Notes: generated by a model not told the origin, from the sequence alone. A stretch of DNA of 64,000 nt from Candidatus Thorarchaeota archaeon (GCA_016840825.1 JAEORN010000106.1:6559-70558), one strand, 5' to 3'. Counted from the stretch's first letter, positions 1-9,239 are shown. Made by a program: numbers and translations.

Positions 1-811
1 TATCAAGATGCATGTCTACCATAGGATCAGGATCATCACTAGGAATGAGTGGATGGTTGGGTTGATGCACCACACCTACTTCATCAAAATCAACGCCATG
101 AGCAAGGAGCTGCTCTATACCTGAATCATTCGTACGATCACCTACCCCCACGAGTGCGAAGTCATTTAGCGGAATGAAATCGCCTCCTTCAAAGGTTCCT
201 GGTTCCTCAACTGAATGCACGACTGGTGCATCAAGGGCTTTCCAGAGTAGTTCTGTAATATGTGGCTCTCTTCTTCGTTGAGGTTTACTCATCCTGGATA
301 GAAATATTCCTTTGTCCGTTACTGCCTGCTGATCGCGCATGAAATAGAGATTTGAAAGGGGTTCACGCTCGGTCACGTTCAGATGGATCATTCGTGTCCC
401 AGTTTCACTCTCAAGTTCTATCTCTGGATTAAGCATCAAGATGTCAAGAAAGTGCTTCGAGTCCAAGATTTCTTTGTTCTTCTCCATTTCTGAGGAAGCA
501 AGAGCAATTTCATCATCTTTTCCTGTTACCTTAATGGCATCATATGCATCTTCGATAAGCATCCTTCTGGTTTCAGGATCTGATTCAGCTGCATCAATGA
601 TGGAGTCTTCCAATCTATAGACTTTGAGATGGAATTCGTGTTTAAGAACATGTTCTAGTCGTTCATGTTCTCTTATCGCGCCTTCTCTGCTGAATGCCCT
701 TTCATAAAGAGATGCGTATGGTTCAAGCAAACCAAAGAACATCTCCATACCCGGTCTATGAATCGCAACAGATCGCAACCTGTCCCATTCTGCTCGTATC
801 TTCGTCTTCAC
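1..811 (-). CDS. arcA: Arginine deiminase (3' part cut by window edge)
   Basis: Hydrolyses L-arginine to citrulline and ammonia, the first step of the arginine deiminase route. My translation of the minus strand shows an N-terminus with RAEWDRLRSV and HRPGMEMFFGLL, then NLYFMRDQQ (the FTRDP-like substrate motif), FEGGDF and finally MVDMHLD, the start of the catalytic His-Asp block. The reading frame is open to base 1, so the C-terminus with the catalytic Cys lies outside the window. I chose GTG at 811 because GAGGGG (824-819) sits 7 nt upstream and the product then begins MKTKIRAEW, as in archaeal relatives. An in-frame ATG at 826 would overlap the OTC stop. It is the last visible gene of the operon and lies immediately downstream of ornithine carbamoyltransferase. 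The family call is firm; the start is less so. Confidence 0.9.
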   Translation of the reverse strand, partial: MKTKIRAEWDRLRSVAIHRPGMEMFFGLLEPYASLYERAFSREGAIREHERLEHVLKHEFHLKVYRLEDSIIDAAESDPETRRMLIEDAYDAIKVTGKDDEIALASSEMEKNKEILDSKHFLDILMLNPEIELESETGTRMIHLNVTEREPLSNLYFMRDQQAVTDKGIFLSRMSKPQRRREPHITELLWKALDAPVVHSVEEPGTFEGGDFIPLNDFALVGVGDRTNDSGIEQLLAHGVDFDEVGVVHQPNHPLIPSDDPDPMVDMHLD

Positions 812-812
812 T

Positions 813-1739
813 TCATTTCCCCTCATAGATATATGACAGGAGACCAATGGCTCCATACAGCTTGTTCTCAGCTTGGTGCCATACAACAGAATGCTCTCCT
901 TCGATTACTTCGTCCGTGATTTCCAACCCCCGATGTGCAGGCAAGCAATGCATCACTATGACATCATCTGCTGCTATGTTTACAAGACCTGCATTGATTT
1001 GAAAGCCTTCGAAGTCCTTTAGTCTCTTCTCTCTTTCTTTCTCTTCGCCCATACTGACCCATACATCTGTATAGAGAATATCTGCGTCAGTCGCTGCATC
1101 GCTGGGACTGTGAGTGATCAAAACTTCTGAATCATTGATTTCAGCAATGCCTTGTGCCTTTGACACGATTGTGCTATTTGGCTCATATCCTCTCGGGCAA
1201 GCGATTGATATATTCATACCAGACAATGCCGCCCCCAGCATCAGTGAATTGGCAACATTGTTACCATCTCCAATAAAGGCTATAGAGAGTCCTTTGAGGG
1301 TTCCTTTCGCCTCTTTGATAGTTAGAAGGTCAGATAGGATTTGCGTTGGATGTTCCAAATCACTTAGACCATTAATGACAGGAACTCCAGAGAAATCTGC
1401 TAGGTGTGTTACTGTGTTGTGATCATACACCCTAGCAATTAGACCATCAAGATAACATCCAAGAATACGAGCAGTATCCTTGATCGGTTCGCCTCTACTT
1501 AGCTGCAACTCGGAAGCAGCCATGTAGATTGGCTGGCCTCCTAATTTCAATATTGCAGTCTGAAAGCTTGTACGTGTCCTAGTAGAGGGCTTCTCAAAGA
1601 GAAGACCCACTACCTTTCCATCAAGGGCACGCACGCTCTCACCATGTTTCAGGAGATTCTTCAGTTCTTCAGACCTATCGAGAACGACTGAAAGGTCTTC
1701 TCTGGAGATGTCCCCGACCGATAATACAGAGCGTGTCAT
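813..1739 (-). CDS. argF: Ornithine carbamoyltransferase
   Basis: Interconverts ornithine plus carbamoyl phosphate and citrulline. Beside arginine deiminase the likely direction is catabolic, giving carbamoyl phosphate for ATP synthesis by carbamate kinase (not in the window). The 308-residue protein has the usual family length and all signature motifs: STRTRTSF (carbamoyl phosphate binding, about residue 52), HPTQ (about 131), DVWVSMGEE and MHCLPAHRG (ornithine-binding HCLP). The ATG is preceded by a strong AGGAGGT Shine-Dalgarno, and the permease stop is only 11 nt upstream. Sequence alone does not separate the anabolic (argF) from the catabolic (arcB) role; the operon favours the latter. 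Confidence 0.95.
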   Translation of the reverse strand: MTRSVLSVGDISREDLSVVLDRSEELKNLLKHGESVRALDGKVVGLLFEKPSTRTRTSFQTAILKLGGQPIYMAASELQLSRGEPIKDTARILGCYLDGLIARVYDHNTVTHLADFSGVPVINGLSDLEHPTQILSDLLTIKEAKGTLKGLSIAFIGDGNNVANSLMLGAALSGMNISIACPRGYEPNSTIVSKAQGIAEINDSEVLITHSPSDAATDADILYTDVWVSMGEEKEREKRLKDFEGFQINAGLVNIAADDVIVMHCLPAHRGLEITDEVIEGEHSVVWHQAENKLYGAIGLLSYIYEGK

Positions 1740-1750
1740 GTCAATACCTC

Positions 1751-3331
1751 CTAGTTAGAGATTACCTCTGATGCAGTATTCTCCCTGTACGCCCATCCAA
1801 AGATCAAGATAGCGAAGACTGTCAGGATGACCATATCATAGGGCATCGGGATTAGACCGAGAGGTGAGATAGGCAGGAAGTTCTCATAGATGAAATTCAC
1901 ATCACCTACGTAGGACATGATCATGATCACCACTAGGTAGACCAGAATCCAAAGATTCCTCCTAAACTCGAATTTCTTTCCCTTTACAGTGAAGTAAAGA
2001 GGATATCCAATCAACATTAGAAGCCCTCCTACAATCGTCCAAGGCCAAGATGCCCAGTACACTAGAAGTGTTGCCATAATGAATCCCAGACCTGTTACAA
2101 TTACAGGAAATGGTAGAGCGAATGGACGCTTTACATCAGGTTTAGTCTTTCTCAAGATTGGTACAGATAGTGCTGCTGCAGCATATGGCACAAGTGCAGT
2201 AATCGATGCAATCAATGCAACTGCTGGGAAGTTCGGAATCATCACCTGTACTATTGTTGTAAGTATCGAGGCGAACAATAGCGAGTAGAAGGGTGTTCCG
2301 TACTTGTGATGCACCTTGTCCATTGGTCCCCAGAAGAGATGATCTTTTGACATTGCAAAAGGTATTCTTCCCTGTAGCAATACCCAGTCACCTCCAGAAC
2401 CTGCAGTAGATATTAGTGCACCAATTGTGGCGACTGCGGCTAGGATTGGCAGACTTGCTGCTTGTGCAACATCTGATAGTGGTGAACCTAGATCTCCGAT
2501 GCTACCCCAATCTCCTGGGGTAATACCTAATCCGGCCCAATCAATCATTCCAACAAATGCCATAGCGATTAGAACATAGACAGCAATTACGATTCCCATT
2601 GTAAGAAGCATTGCTTTTGGAATGGTCTTTTGTGGATTCTCAATCTCTTCACTAGGAACTACAACCGATTCGAATCCGGTGAATGACCAGAATTCAAATG
2701 CCATAGCTAGTGTGACTCCAGTAAACCCGAATGGCAATAGTGGGATGAAGTTCACACCATTGAAAAGTGAAAGTCCTACAGCTGCGAAGATCAAGAGCGG
2801 AATGATTTTCCCTACTGTGGTCAACAGGCTATATAGCCCTCCCCACTTCACTCCGACGATATTGATAACCGTGAATATCCACAGAGCTATTACAGCAATC
2901 AGTATTCCAACTGGCGTCAAGGTAGCACCTACCGCTAATCCTGGCACATAGAATCCAAGATAGGTTACGAATATGTCGATAATTGCTGCGGTTCCTACAA
3001 ATGAATATAGGAAATATCCCCATCCCATGATGAATCCACCTGTATCACCAAGCGCAAGCTTTGGCAATGAGTATGGTCCACCACTCAGTGGAAATGCTGA
3101 CCCTAATTCCGCGTATGATAGTGCGAGCAGTGTTGTTACGATTCCGGTCAGAACTATCGCGAGGACAAGTGCTGGTCCGGCAACGGATCCCATTACAGCT
3201 GGCATAGCAAACATGCCTGACCCAATTATACTTCCGACTCCAAGTGCAACAAGAGTTGTTAGATTAAGATCTTTCTTTAATTCTCCCTGTTTACTCTCCT
3301 TTCCCTCGGCAGCCGAGTTTGTTGTTTCCAA
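1751..3331 (-). CDS. APC-family amino acid permease, probably arginine/ornithine
   Basis: A polytopic inner-membrane transporter of 526 residues with about 12-13 hydrophobic helices. The first helix has GSIIGSGMFAMPAVMG, the unwound substrate-binding glycine motif of the APC superfamily, followed by ELGSAFPLSGGPYS. The start is TTG at 3331. A strong GGAGGA (3343-3338) lies inside the end of the upstream ATPase gene, whose stop ends at 3334, so the two are translationally coupled. Placement between a proton pump and the two arginine deiminase enzymes suggests import of arginine or exchange with ornithine. Substrate is inferred from context, not from residues. Confidence 0.85.
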   Translation of the reverse strand: METTNSAAEGKESKQGELKKDLNLTTLVALGVGSIIGSGMFAMPAVMGSVAGPALVLAIVLTGIVTTLLALSYAELGSAFPLSGGPYSLPKLALGDTGGFIMGWGYFLYSFVGTAAIIDIFVTYLGFYVPGLAVGATLTPVGILIAVIALWIFTVINIVGVKWGGLYSLLTTVGKIIPLLIFAAVGLSLFNGVNFIPLLPFGFTGVTLAMAFEFWSFTGFESVVVPSEEIENPQKTIPKAMLLTMGIVIAVYVLIAMAFVGMIDWAGLGITPGDWGSIGDLGSPLSDVAQAASLPILAAVATIGALISTAGSGGDWVLLQGRIPFAMSKDHLFWGPMDKVHHKYGTPFYSLLFASILTTIVQVMIPNFPAVALIASITALVPYAAAALSVPILRKTKPDVKRPFALPFPVIVTGLGFIMATLLVYWASWPWTIVGGLLMLIGYPLYFTVKGKKFEFRRNLWILVYLVVIMIMSYVGDVNFIYENFLPISPLGLIPMPYDMVILTVFAILIFGWAYRENTASEVISN

Positions 3332-3333
3332 AT

Positions 3334-5805
3334 TTATTCCTCCAAATTATTTTCTTCAAATAACTCAAGACCCCCATGCCTGTAGAAGAGGGTCTTCAGC
3401 AGATCAGTTACTAAGAACAACACTATCGCATATCCCCACACGAATAAGGCTAGGCCCCATCCCATTGCGGGAAGTAGGAATCCATATACCGTGATTAGTG
3501 TTGCAATTAGTTGTGTACCGATGATCGCGATGATCACTGGCATCGCGGGCTTAACTGACCAAAATGGTCCACGAGTTCGAGCAACCAGTAGCGTAAGATG
3601 TCCAGCTACGGATAGCTTCAGATAGATGAAGGATTGGAGTATCTCCTTACTAAGATGAAACACTTGATCTCCAATCAAGAAAATTCCAAATGACGATACA
3701 ACGCCTATGATACCAAGGAATGTAGCTACACCAAGCAGCATCTTTGCATTCCAGCGCTCTGGCTTATTCGAGTGTCGTGTATTATCATAAGCAATGGTCA
3801 TTATTGGTAAGTCATTCAATAAGGCTAACAGGACAATCATGACTGCAGTCACAGGATAGAACTGAAATATCATGATAGAAAGCGTGATGAACAAAAGCAC
3901 TCGAATCGTTTCTGCGATTCTGTAAATTGCATAATTACTCATTCTCTGGAATATCTGACGGCTTTGTTTGATCGCATCGACTATCACTGATAATCCGGGT
4001 TTCGTCAGTACTATATCTGCGGCTGACTTTGCAACATCTGTTGCACCAGCTACAGCAATTCCAACATCTGCTTTCTTTAATGCAGGCGCGTCATTTACAC
4101 CATCACCGGTCATTCCGACAATGTGTCCCATTTCCTGCAAAGTGCAGACAATTCGATGCTTGTGTTCTGGATAGACCTCTGCGAAGCCATCGGCCTTTTC
4201 AGCAATTTCTGCTACTTCATCATCCTTAAGACTATTAAATGAAGCAGGAAGTACCAGGTTCGATCCTAATCCAACAGTCTTTGCCATCTCTTTTCCTATT
4301 GCTATATGATCGCCTGTTATCATTTTGACATTGATTCCCATTCTTTGAGCTCTCTTGATTGTCTGGGCTGAATCATCTCGTGCAGGATCGAATAAGGACA
4401 AGAGACCAAGGAATCTCCATTTTCCATCACTTCCTGTCTTTGCCACACCAAGAGATCGCAAGCCTCTGGTTGCGAATTCATCGACATCTTTCTCAATAGT
4501 TTGGCGAAAATTCTCTGAGTCATCAACTAGATCGGCTATGACCTGTGGTGCTCCCTTTGACACCTTAAATGCATCACCAGATTGAGAAGTGACCGAAGCT
4601 TCGGTTCTCTTTGAAACTGGATCAAATGGTTTGAAGTCTGTTATAATCCAATGATCAATTTCACTCGTTTGCACTAGCTGCTTGGCTCTCTGAATAATCG
4701 CATCATCAATTGGATCTTTATTTTCTTCCCGGGAAGAAAGAAGCCCATTTAGTAGGACTTCTGCATCATCACTAGCGTCATAGAGGATGATATCACCCAC
4801 AGTGAGTTTGTTTTCAGTGATGGTTCCTGTCTTGTCAGAACAAAGAATATCCACACCAGCCATCTCTTCGATGGATGAGAGCTTGCTGACGATCGCTTCT
4901 TTCTTTGCCAGCGCTAATGCACCGACTGCCATCGTCACAGATAGGACAGCTGGTAAAGCTACTGGAATCGCTGCAACAATAAGGACAAGCACAAAGGTTA
5001 TGGTTTCAATGACTCCGTCGCCTCTAAGAAATCCATTAACGAGAACCATGGCTGCAAGAATGGCAGCAAGAACTATGAGATAGTCTCCAATTCGAATAAT
5101 GATTTTCTCAAAATGACTCTGATTGTGAACCTCTTCAACCAGCCTTGCTGTTTGTCCGAAATATGTGTTCATACCGGTGTTAAGAACGAGAGCTTTCATC
5201 TCTCCCATCTTAATGCCTGAACCCTGAAACGCAATATCATTAATGCCCTTGTCAACAGGCAACGATTCACCAGTCAGCGCTGATTGATCAACTGAAAGAT
5301 ATTCACCGTCTATCAGCTTTAGGTCCGCAGGCACTGTATCTCCTGGACGTACACGTACTATATCTCCTGGTACGAGTTCTATCGCGTCAACCTGCGTCCA
5401 CTTTCCGTTCCTAAAGACTCGCGCAGATGGAGCAAGTCTATTCTTAAGCTTCTCAATCGCATCCCCTGCTTTGCTCTCTTGCCAGAATCCTACTATTGCA
5501 TTCATGGCAAGCATCAAACTAATGATTGCCACATCTTCCCAATGAGATACAACTATGGATAGGACTATGGCAAGTTCAATCATGAAAGGTATAGGTCCCC
5601 AGAAATAGCGAAGGAATTTGACGAGTGGATGTTCCTTCTTCTCTGAAATCGCATTAAGACCAAATCGCTCTCTTCTAGCTTCGACTTCTTGATTGGAAAG
5701 TCCCTTTGGATTTGAAGCAAGACGTTGGTATAGCTCATCAATGCTTACGGTTTCTGAATCCCGCGTTGAAGTAAGGTTGATATCCACGCTTGTCACTATT
5801 ATCAT
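3334..5805 (-). CDS. P3A-type plasma-membrane H+-ATPase
   Basis: ATP-driven cation pump of 823 residues, most similar in motif pattern to plant and fungal plasma-membrane proton ATPases. Visible motifs are TGES (178-181, actuator), PVALP in M4 (281-285), DKTGT with phosphorylated Asp324, MVTGDH, and GMTGDGVNDAPALKKAD at the hinge. In M6 the segment LLALLNDLPIMTIAYDN keeps the Asp that carries the proton in the plant enzymes. There are about 10 membrane helices. It is first in the operon with the APC permease and arginine deiminase genes, so it may maintain ion gradient or pH during arginine catabolism, which releases ammonia. H+ rather than another cation is inferred from the M6 Asp. Confidence 0.88.
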   Translation of the reverse strand: MIIVTSVDINLTSTRDSETVSIDELYQRLASNPKGLSNQEVEARRERFGLNAISEKKEHPLVKFLRYFWGPIPFMIELAIVLSIVVSHWEDVAIISLMLAMNAIVGFWQESKAGDAIEKLKNRLAPSARVFRNGKWTQVDAIELVPGDIVRVRPGDTVPADLKLIDGEYLSVDQSALTGESLPVDKGINDIAFQGSGIKMGEMKALVLNTGMNTYFGQTARLVEEVHNQSHFEKIIIRIGDYLIVLAAILAAMVLVNGFLRGDGVIETITFVLVLIVAAIPVALPAVLSVTMAVGALALAKKEAIVSKLSSIEEMAGVDILCSDKTGTITENKLTVGDIILYDASDDAEVLLNGLLSSREENKDPIDDAIIQRAKQLVQTSEIDHWIITDFKPFDPVSKRTEASVTSQSGDAFKVSKGAPQVIADLVDDSENFRQTIEKDVDEFATRGLRSLGVAKTGSDGKWRFLGLLSLFDPARDDSAQTIKRAQRMGINVKMITGDHIAIGKEMAKTVGLGSNLVLPASFNSLKDDEVAEIAEKADGFAEVYPEHKHRIVCTLQEMGHIVGMTGDGVNDAPALKKADVGIAVAGATDVAKSAADIVLTKPGLSVIVDAIKQSRQIFQRMSNYAIYRIAETIRVLLFITLSIMIFQFYPVTAVMIVLLALLNDLPIMTIAYDNTRHSNKPERWNAKMLLGVATFLGIIGVVSSFGIFLIGDQVFHLSKEILQSFIYLKLSVAGHLTLLVARTRGPFWSVKPAMPVIIAIIGTQLIATLITVYGFLLPAMGWGLALFVWGYAIVLFLVTDLLKTLFYRHGGLELFEENNLEE

Positions 5806-5840
5806 CTTCCTATATTGCTTGAAAGGAACTAGAAGGGAGT

Positions 5841-5850
5841 TTTATTAAGC
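5841..5850. promoter_or_regulatory. Shared TATA element of divergent promoter
   Basis: TTTATTAAGC reads as a TATA box on both strands between the ATPase operon (minus) and the TrmB-like gene (plus). On the plus strand a purine-rich AAGGGAG precedes it like a BRE. Expected transcription starts are near 5872 (plus) and near 5818 (minus), the latter leaving only a very short leader before the ATPase ATG at 5805. Confidence 0.5.
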
Positions 5851-5857
5851 GAAAGTA

Positions 5858-5879
5858 ACTGTAGCTTCCCAGCTACAGT
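5858..5879. promoter_or_regulatory. Perfect 22-bp palindrome, candidate operator
   Basis: ACTGTAGCT, spacer TCCC, then AGCTACAGT: 9-bp arms with no mismatch in the divergent intergenic region. It covers the predicted start of transcription of the TrmB-like regulator and lies just upstream of the TATA element on the operon side. That is the arrangement expected for autorepression combined with activation of the arginine operon. Function is inferred. Confidence 0.6.
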
Positions 5880-5904
5880 AGAGAGGATATTGCGAGGTTT
5901 CACC

Positions 5905-7293
5905 ATGCCTGATAGATTTGGTATCAATGTCGATGTTCTGGTAGACTTGGGATTGACTCAGAATCAAGCAAAGATTTACCTGTCAGCTGCAAAGATCGGT
6001 CCTACAACAATCTCTGATATTGCAGAGCACTCCGGTGTCAGGAGAGAAGAAATCTACCGTCTACTCCCCGATCTTGAGAAAATTGGCCTTATTGAGAGAC
6101 TCATGGGAAAGCCTATGCGCATTCGAACACCAGATGTGAAAGCAGCAATGTCAACTCTCATACGACATGAACGCGCAAAAGCGAGGGAACGAATTTCCGA
6201 TTTCGTGGATAAAACTGTAGAGATTGAAGAGTACCTTTCAAAGACAGGATTGGATGTTAGTACGGATTCCGAGAAAGATGGTGATTTTGCACTCCTTGAG
6301 GAACCTGACTCCGTGAGAACACGATTGCACGAAATGATCAAGGGTGCTCAAGAGCGAATTGATGTTATTTACTCCCGACATAACCTGGTTTGGTTTCTTT
6401 CTACTCAAAGCCAACTCTTAGTTGATGCCATATCTAAAGGATTGAAGATCCGTCTTCTATCCAATCCAACATCTGGCAAGGATAGGATTCCCAAGATTAT
6501 CAACCGGCGATTCTCAGACACATCTCAAATTGAATTGAAGTATATGACAGGTATTTTTGCTAATTATGTCAGTGTTGACAAAAAATCTGCAATGGTCGTG
6601 ACTTCCACCCCCAATCAACCACACGCTCATAATCTATACACAACAAATCAGAATCTCGTATTGCTGGTCCAACGCATGTTTGAAGAAAGTTGGAGTCGTT
6701 CCTCTCACTGGAAGACTGTAGAGGGAATCTCAATATCTGAAAGCTTTGAGGGTTCTCCTGAGAGAGTTGAGGTGTCACAAAGTATTCTCTTTACATACAC
6801 ACATGAAAACCGCAAGCAAAGTGTCATTTCGAATTTTGTCAATCAAAGTCTTACAAGAGGTGACTTTGTCTTGTATGTCTGTTCTGAATTACAGCTTGAA
6901 GGAGTCAAGTCTTTTCTGACCAAAGGCGGAATTAACGTTTCAGAAAGAGAACATGATGGCACTCTACGCATTATCACTGCTGACGAATTCCTGACAAAAG
7001 GGAACAAGTTCTCTATAGAGAAGGCGATAGACACTTGGGATGAGATATACTTTCTTGCACATGAGAATGATAAAGGTACGACCTCGGTTTTTGATATGCA
7101 GCACTTCTTTGACAACAAGTTGACTGATACAATTCTCGATTTCGAAAGAGAACTCCATAAAATGCTAGATTCTAGGATGCGGGTAATTTGCGTCTACAGA
7201 AACCAGTCCCTACTTGAAATGGATGACCCAATAGGTTTCTATAGCAAAATAGTGGTCCATCACGATAAGATATTCTCTGAGGAACGAGAATAG
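5905..7293 (+). CDS. TrmB-family regulator with MEDS-like sensor domain
   Basis: Transcription regulator of 462 residues. The N-terminal winged helix contains GLTQNQAKIYLSAAKIGP, GVRREEIYRLLPDLEKIGL and a following basic wing, typical of TrmB. A coiled segment follows, then a PLD-like TrmB middle domain with RIDVIYSRHNLVWFL. The last third begins ILFTYTHENRKQSVISNF and continues GDFVLYVCSELQLEGV, GTLRIITADEF and a long MRVICVYR strand, resembling the MEDS (DcmR-type) sensory domain. An in-frame TTG at 5890 exists, but GAGGT 5 nt before ATG 5905 supports the later start. It is divergent from the proton ATPase and arginine deiminase operon and probably controls it through the palindrome at 5858-5879. 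The effector is unknown. Confidence 0.8.
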   Translation: MPDRFGINVDVLVDLGLTQNQAKIYLSAAKIGPTTISDIAEHSGVRREEIYRLLPDLEKIGLIERLMGKPMRIRTPDVKAAMSTLIRHERAKARERISDFVDKTVEIEEYLSKTGLDVSTDSEKDGDFALLEEPDSVRTRLHEMIKGAQERIDVIYSRHNLVWFLSTQSQLLVDAISKGLKIRLLSNPTSGKDRIPKIINRRFSDTSQIELKYMTGIFANYVSVDKKSAMVVTSTPNQPHAHNLYTTNQNLVLLVQRMFEESWSRSSHWKTVEGISISESFEGSPERVEVSQSILFTYTHENRKQSVISNFVNQSLTRGDFVLYVCSELQLEGVKSFLTKGGINVSEREHDGTLRIITADEFLTKGNKFSIEKAIDTWDEIYFLAHENDKGTTSVFDMQHFFDNKLTDTILDFERELHKMLDSRMRVICVYRNQSLLEMDDPIGFYSKIVVHHDKIFSEERE

Positions 7294-7300
7294 ACCCCTG

Positions 7301-7930
7301 TCAACCTATCAGAATCATTACGATGGAACGTACTATCAGCACATAGACTAGATGAATCACAATGATGAGGAGTGTTGAAAGGATAAATCTCATGGCCATA
7401 CTGGAGTCCTCTCCCTTCATCATAAAAAATTGGAAGAAGAGCACGAAGAGAAATGCTGCACCCGCCCATCCAAATGGCACAATTGCTGGCATCTCGTAGA
7501 ATACTTGTATCGCCTCTGCAGGCCATATCCACCATTGAGTCTGAGTTGCACCAGCTGGAGTTTCTACTACTATTGATAATGTCCCAGCTATAATTGCTGT
7601 AATAAGAGGAATGCCCCAACTTGTATCGGTCAGCCTTGGGATGAATGCTTCAGCTATCTTCTCTGCAAAGCATAGAGACGCATAGAAAGATGCGCTCCAA
7701 CCAAATCCCATCATCACTGGTGCCGCGCCAATGTATAATGGATGATCAGGATACGTATACATGTTCGGAATCAAGGCGACAATATTCTCTCTTACTATTC
7801 CAAATATAAAACCTCCAGCGAAGAATGCTATGGTTGACCATCTCCCGCGATATTCCCAGCAATGTATGATACATGGAATGCAGCCTAGCATCACAGCAAG
7901 GGTAACTATCTCACTGAACAGTTTCCTCAC
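7301..7930 (-). CDS. Polytopic membrane protein, possibly DUF422/CruF-like
   Basis: A 209-residue protein with about six hydrophobic helices. The stretch RENIVALIPNMYTYPDHPLY followed by IGAAPVMMGFGWSASFYAS recalls the pattern of carotenoid 1,2-hydratase/DUF422 membrane proteins, where a Glu and a G-x-Y-x-Y segment precede a proline-tryptophan helix. I hold this lightly. It is the last gene of a three-gene membrane-protein operon and overlaps the preceding small gene by 20 nt. It runs convergently into the TrmB-like gene with only 7 nt between. Confidence 0.7.
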   Translation of the reverse strand: MRKLFSEIVTLAVMLGCIPCIIHCWEYRGRWSTIAFFAGGFIFGIVRENIVALIPNMYTYPDHPLYIGAAPVMMGFGWSASFYASLCFAEKIAEAFIPRLTDTSWGIPLITAIIAGTLSIVVETPAGATQTQWWIWPAEAIQVFYEMPAIVPFGWAGAAFLFVLFFQFFMMKGEDSSMAMRFILSTLLIIVIHLVYVLIVRSIVMILIG

Positions 7931-8123
7931 CTCGTGTTCTTACGACTGCGAATAACCAGACTACAATCACACCAAGAATGGGGATGAATGAAATCATTCT
8001 CCCAAAATCTCCGATAATGACGATATTCGTAATTGCCATTGATATCAAAACAATAAGAATTGCTGTGAGAGGAAGAGCATCCTTCAATACATCCATTGTG
8101 TGCATCACCATCCCATATATCAT
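7911..8123 (-). CDS. Small two-helix membrane protein
   Basis: A 70-residue protein with two clear hydrophobic helices separated by a short GDFGRM turn, ending in a basic and polar tail (RTRGEETVQ). It lies between two larger membrane-protein genes on the same strand, overlapping the downstream gene by 20 nt and 12 nt from the upstream one. This operon position supports its being real despite the size. Alternative starts at the second or third Met are possible. No function recognised. Confidence 0.6.
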   Translation of the reverse strand: MIYGMVMHTMDVLKDALPLTAILIVLISMAITNIVIIGDFGRMISFIPILGVIVVWLFAVVRTRGEETVQ

Positions 8124-8135
8124 GACAAACGCAGT

Positions 8136-9128
8136 CTAAAGCCTTCTTGTCAACACGCGTATGAGTGCTATGAAGAATAATATTGGTCCTGCTATGACCA
8201 TCCCAAGGTAGAGGAATATTCCTAGAATTCCAGCTATCGGTGAGAGAAACACCCAGATAATTGACATTGCAAATATAATAAGGAAACCAGTAATGATATG
8301 TGCGCTACTGAATCCTGTCATATCCCCGTATGTATCCGGCGCGATTTCCTTCTCTTTGCTAAAGTAGAACATTGCTATCACGAGTAAGTAAAACAAGACT
8401 GTAAGTGCAAGGGTCAGAGGAGGTGCTATTCTCTCAGGCAAAATTACAATGAACAAGAATACGTAAAGAAACAGAGTATATGATATGACAATACCTAAGC
8501 CCCTTTTACCCAACCTGAGAGATTCCAAATTAAAGCCCTGTGGATGCCTATACATCGTTACTCCAAGAGATATGAAGAGAATTAGTCCGTTTGAGATGAT
8601 GGAGATGAGAGTCGCGCCAAGATCATATGCAAACCTTGTAGGGATGAATATGGATGAGATGAGCACGATTGAAATCACTACGATTATTCGCTTCTTTGTG
8701 ATTGCGAACTCATGCTGGTTCGAGCCGAGGATTTGGAATACAAACAGTGGGATGATGAACGAGAATATCGCGTGCCAGAACAAGGCGATAACCAAGAACT
8801 CTCCAATGGCAAATCCTAGGAATTGACCGAATTGCGGGTCCTGGTCCATATATCCCGCCCAGATGACCTTAGTCATCCAAGACTCATAGAGTCCATAGAT
8901 TATTCCCAAGATATACAGGTGTGTCACTGTTGTCTTTCTATACCTAAGAGCAATGTTCCATAGGATTAATCCGTGTCCCCAGTAGAGAGGCAGAACCACA
9001 AAGAGTCCCCATAAGTCCCACATCCATAAAGGTGATGAGCCTGAGAACACCTCCGCACAAATCACTGAAAGAATTCCAAAGAGGATGATGGGCGATAGAT
9101 TTGAAGTTCTCGCTCTTTCTTCCTCCAT
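8136..9128 (-). CDS. Polytopic membrane protein of unknown function
   Basis: About 330 residues and eight to ten hydrophobic helices with a short acidic and basic N-terminus (MEEERARTSN). A GTG four codons upstream (9140) is an alternative start. Polar residues cluster in loops, for example KVIWAGYMDQDPQFGQ after the second or third helix. I recognise no family. It is the first gene of the three-gene membrane operon and is divergent from the FGGY kinase about 110 bp away. Confidence 0.7.
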   Translation of the reverse strand: MEEERARTSNLSPIILFGILSVICAEVFSGSSPLWMWDLWGLFVVLPLYWGHGLILWNIALRYRKTTVTHLYILGIIYGLYESWMTKVIWAGYMDQDPQFGQFLGFAIGEFLVIALFWHAIFSFIIPLFVFQILGSNQHEFAITKKRIIVVISIVLISSIFIPTRFAYDLGATLISIISNGLILFISLGVTMYRHPQGFNLESLRLGKRGLGIVISYTLFLYVFLFIVILPERIAPPLTLALTVLFYLLVIAMFYFSKEKEIAPDTYGDMTGFSSAHIITGFLIIFAMSIIWVFLSPIAGILGIFLYLGMVIAGPILFFIALIRVLTRRL

Positions 9129-9239
9129 TATGACAACCACTATCTTTGAATGTTACTTCCCCTTTTGGCGTTTCGGTTATTTGAATACATCTCGAAGCCT
9201 TCTTATCCTCGATTGATTGAGGCATACTTAGTGGTCCTA

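Noticed and set aside
7301..7930. Confident carotenoid hydratase (CruF) call
   Set aside because: Only one segment resembles the family and no other carotenoid genes are near; kept as a possibility only.
9150..9239. N-terminal extension of the FGGY kinase from TTG 9150
   Set aside because: FGGY kinases begin at the AIDAGTSG phosphate loop; the extension has no family match and would run through the promoter region.
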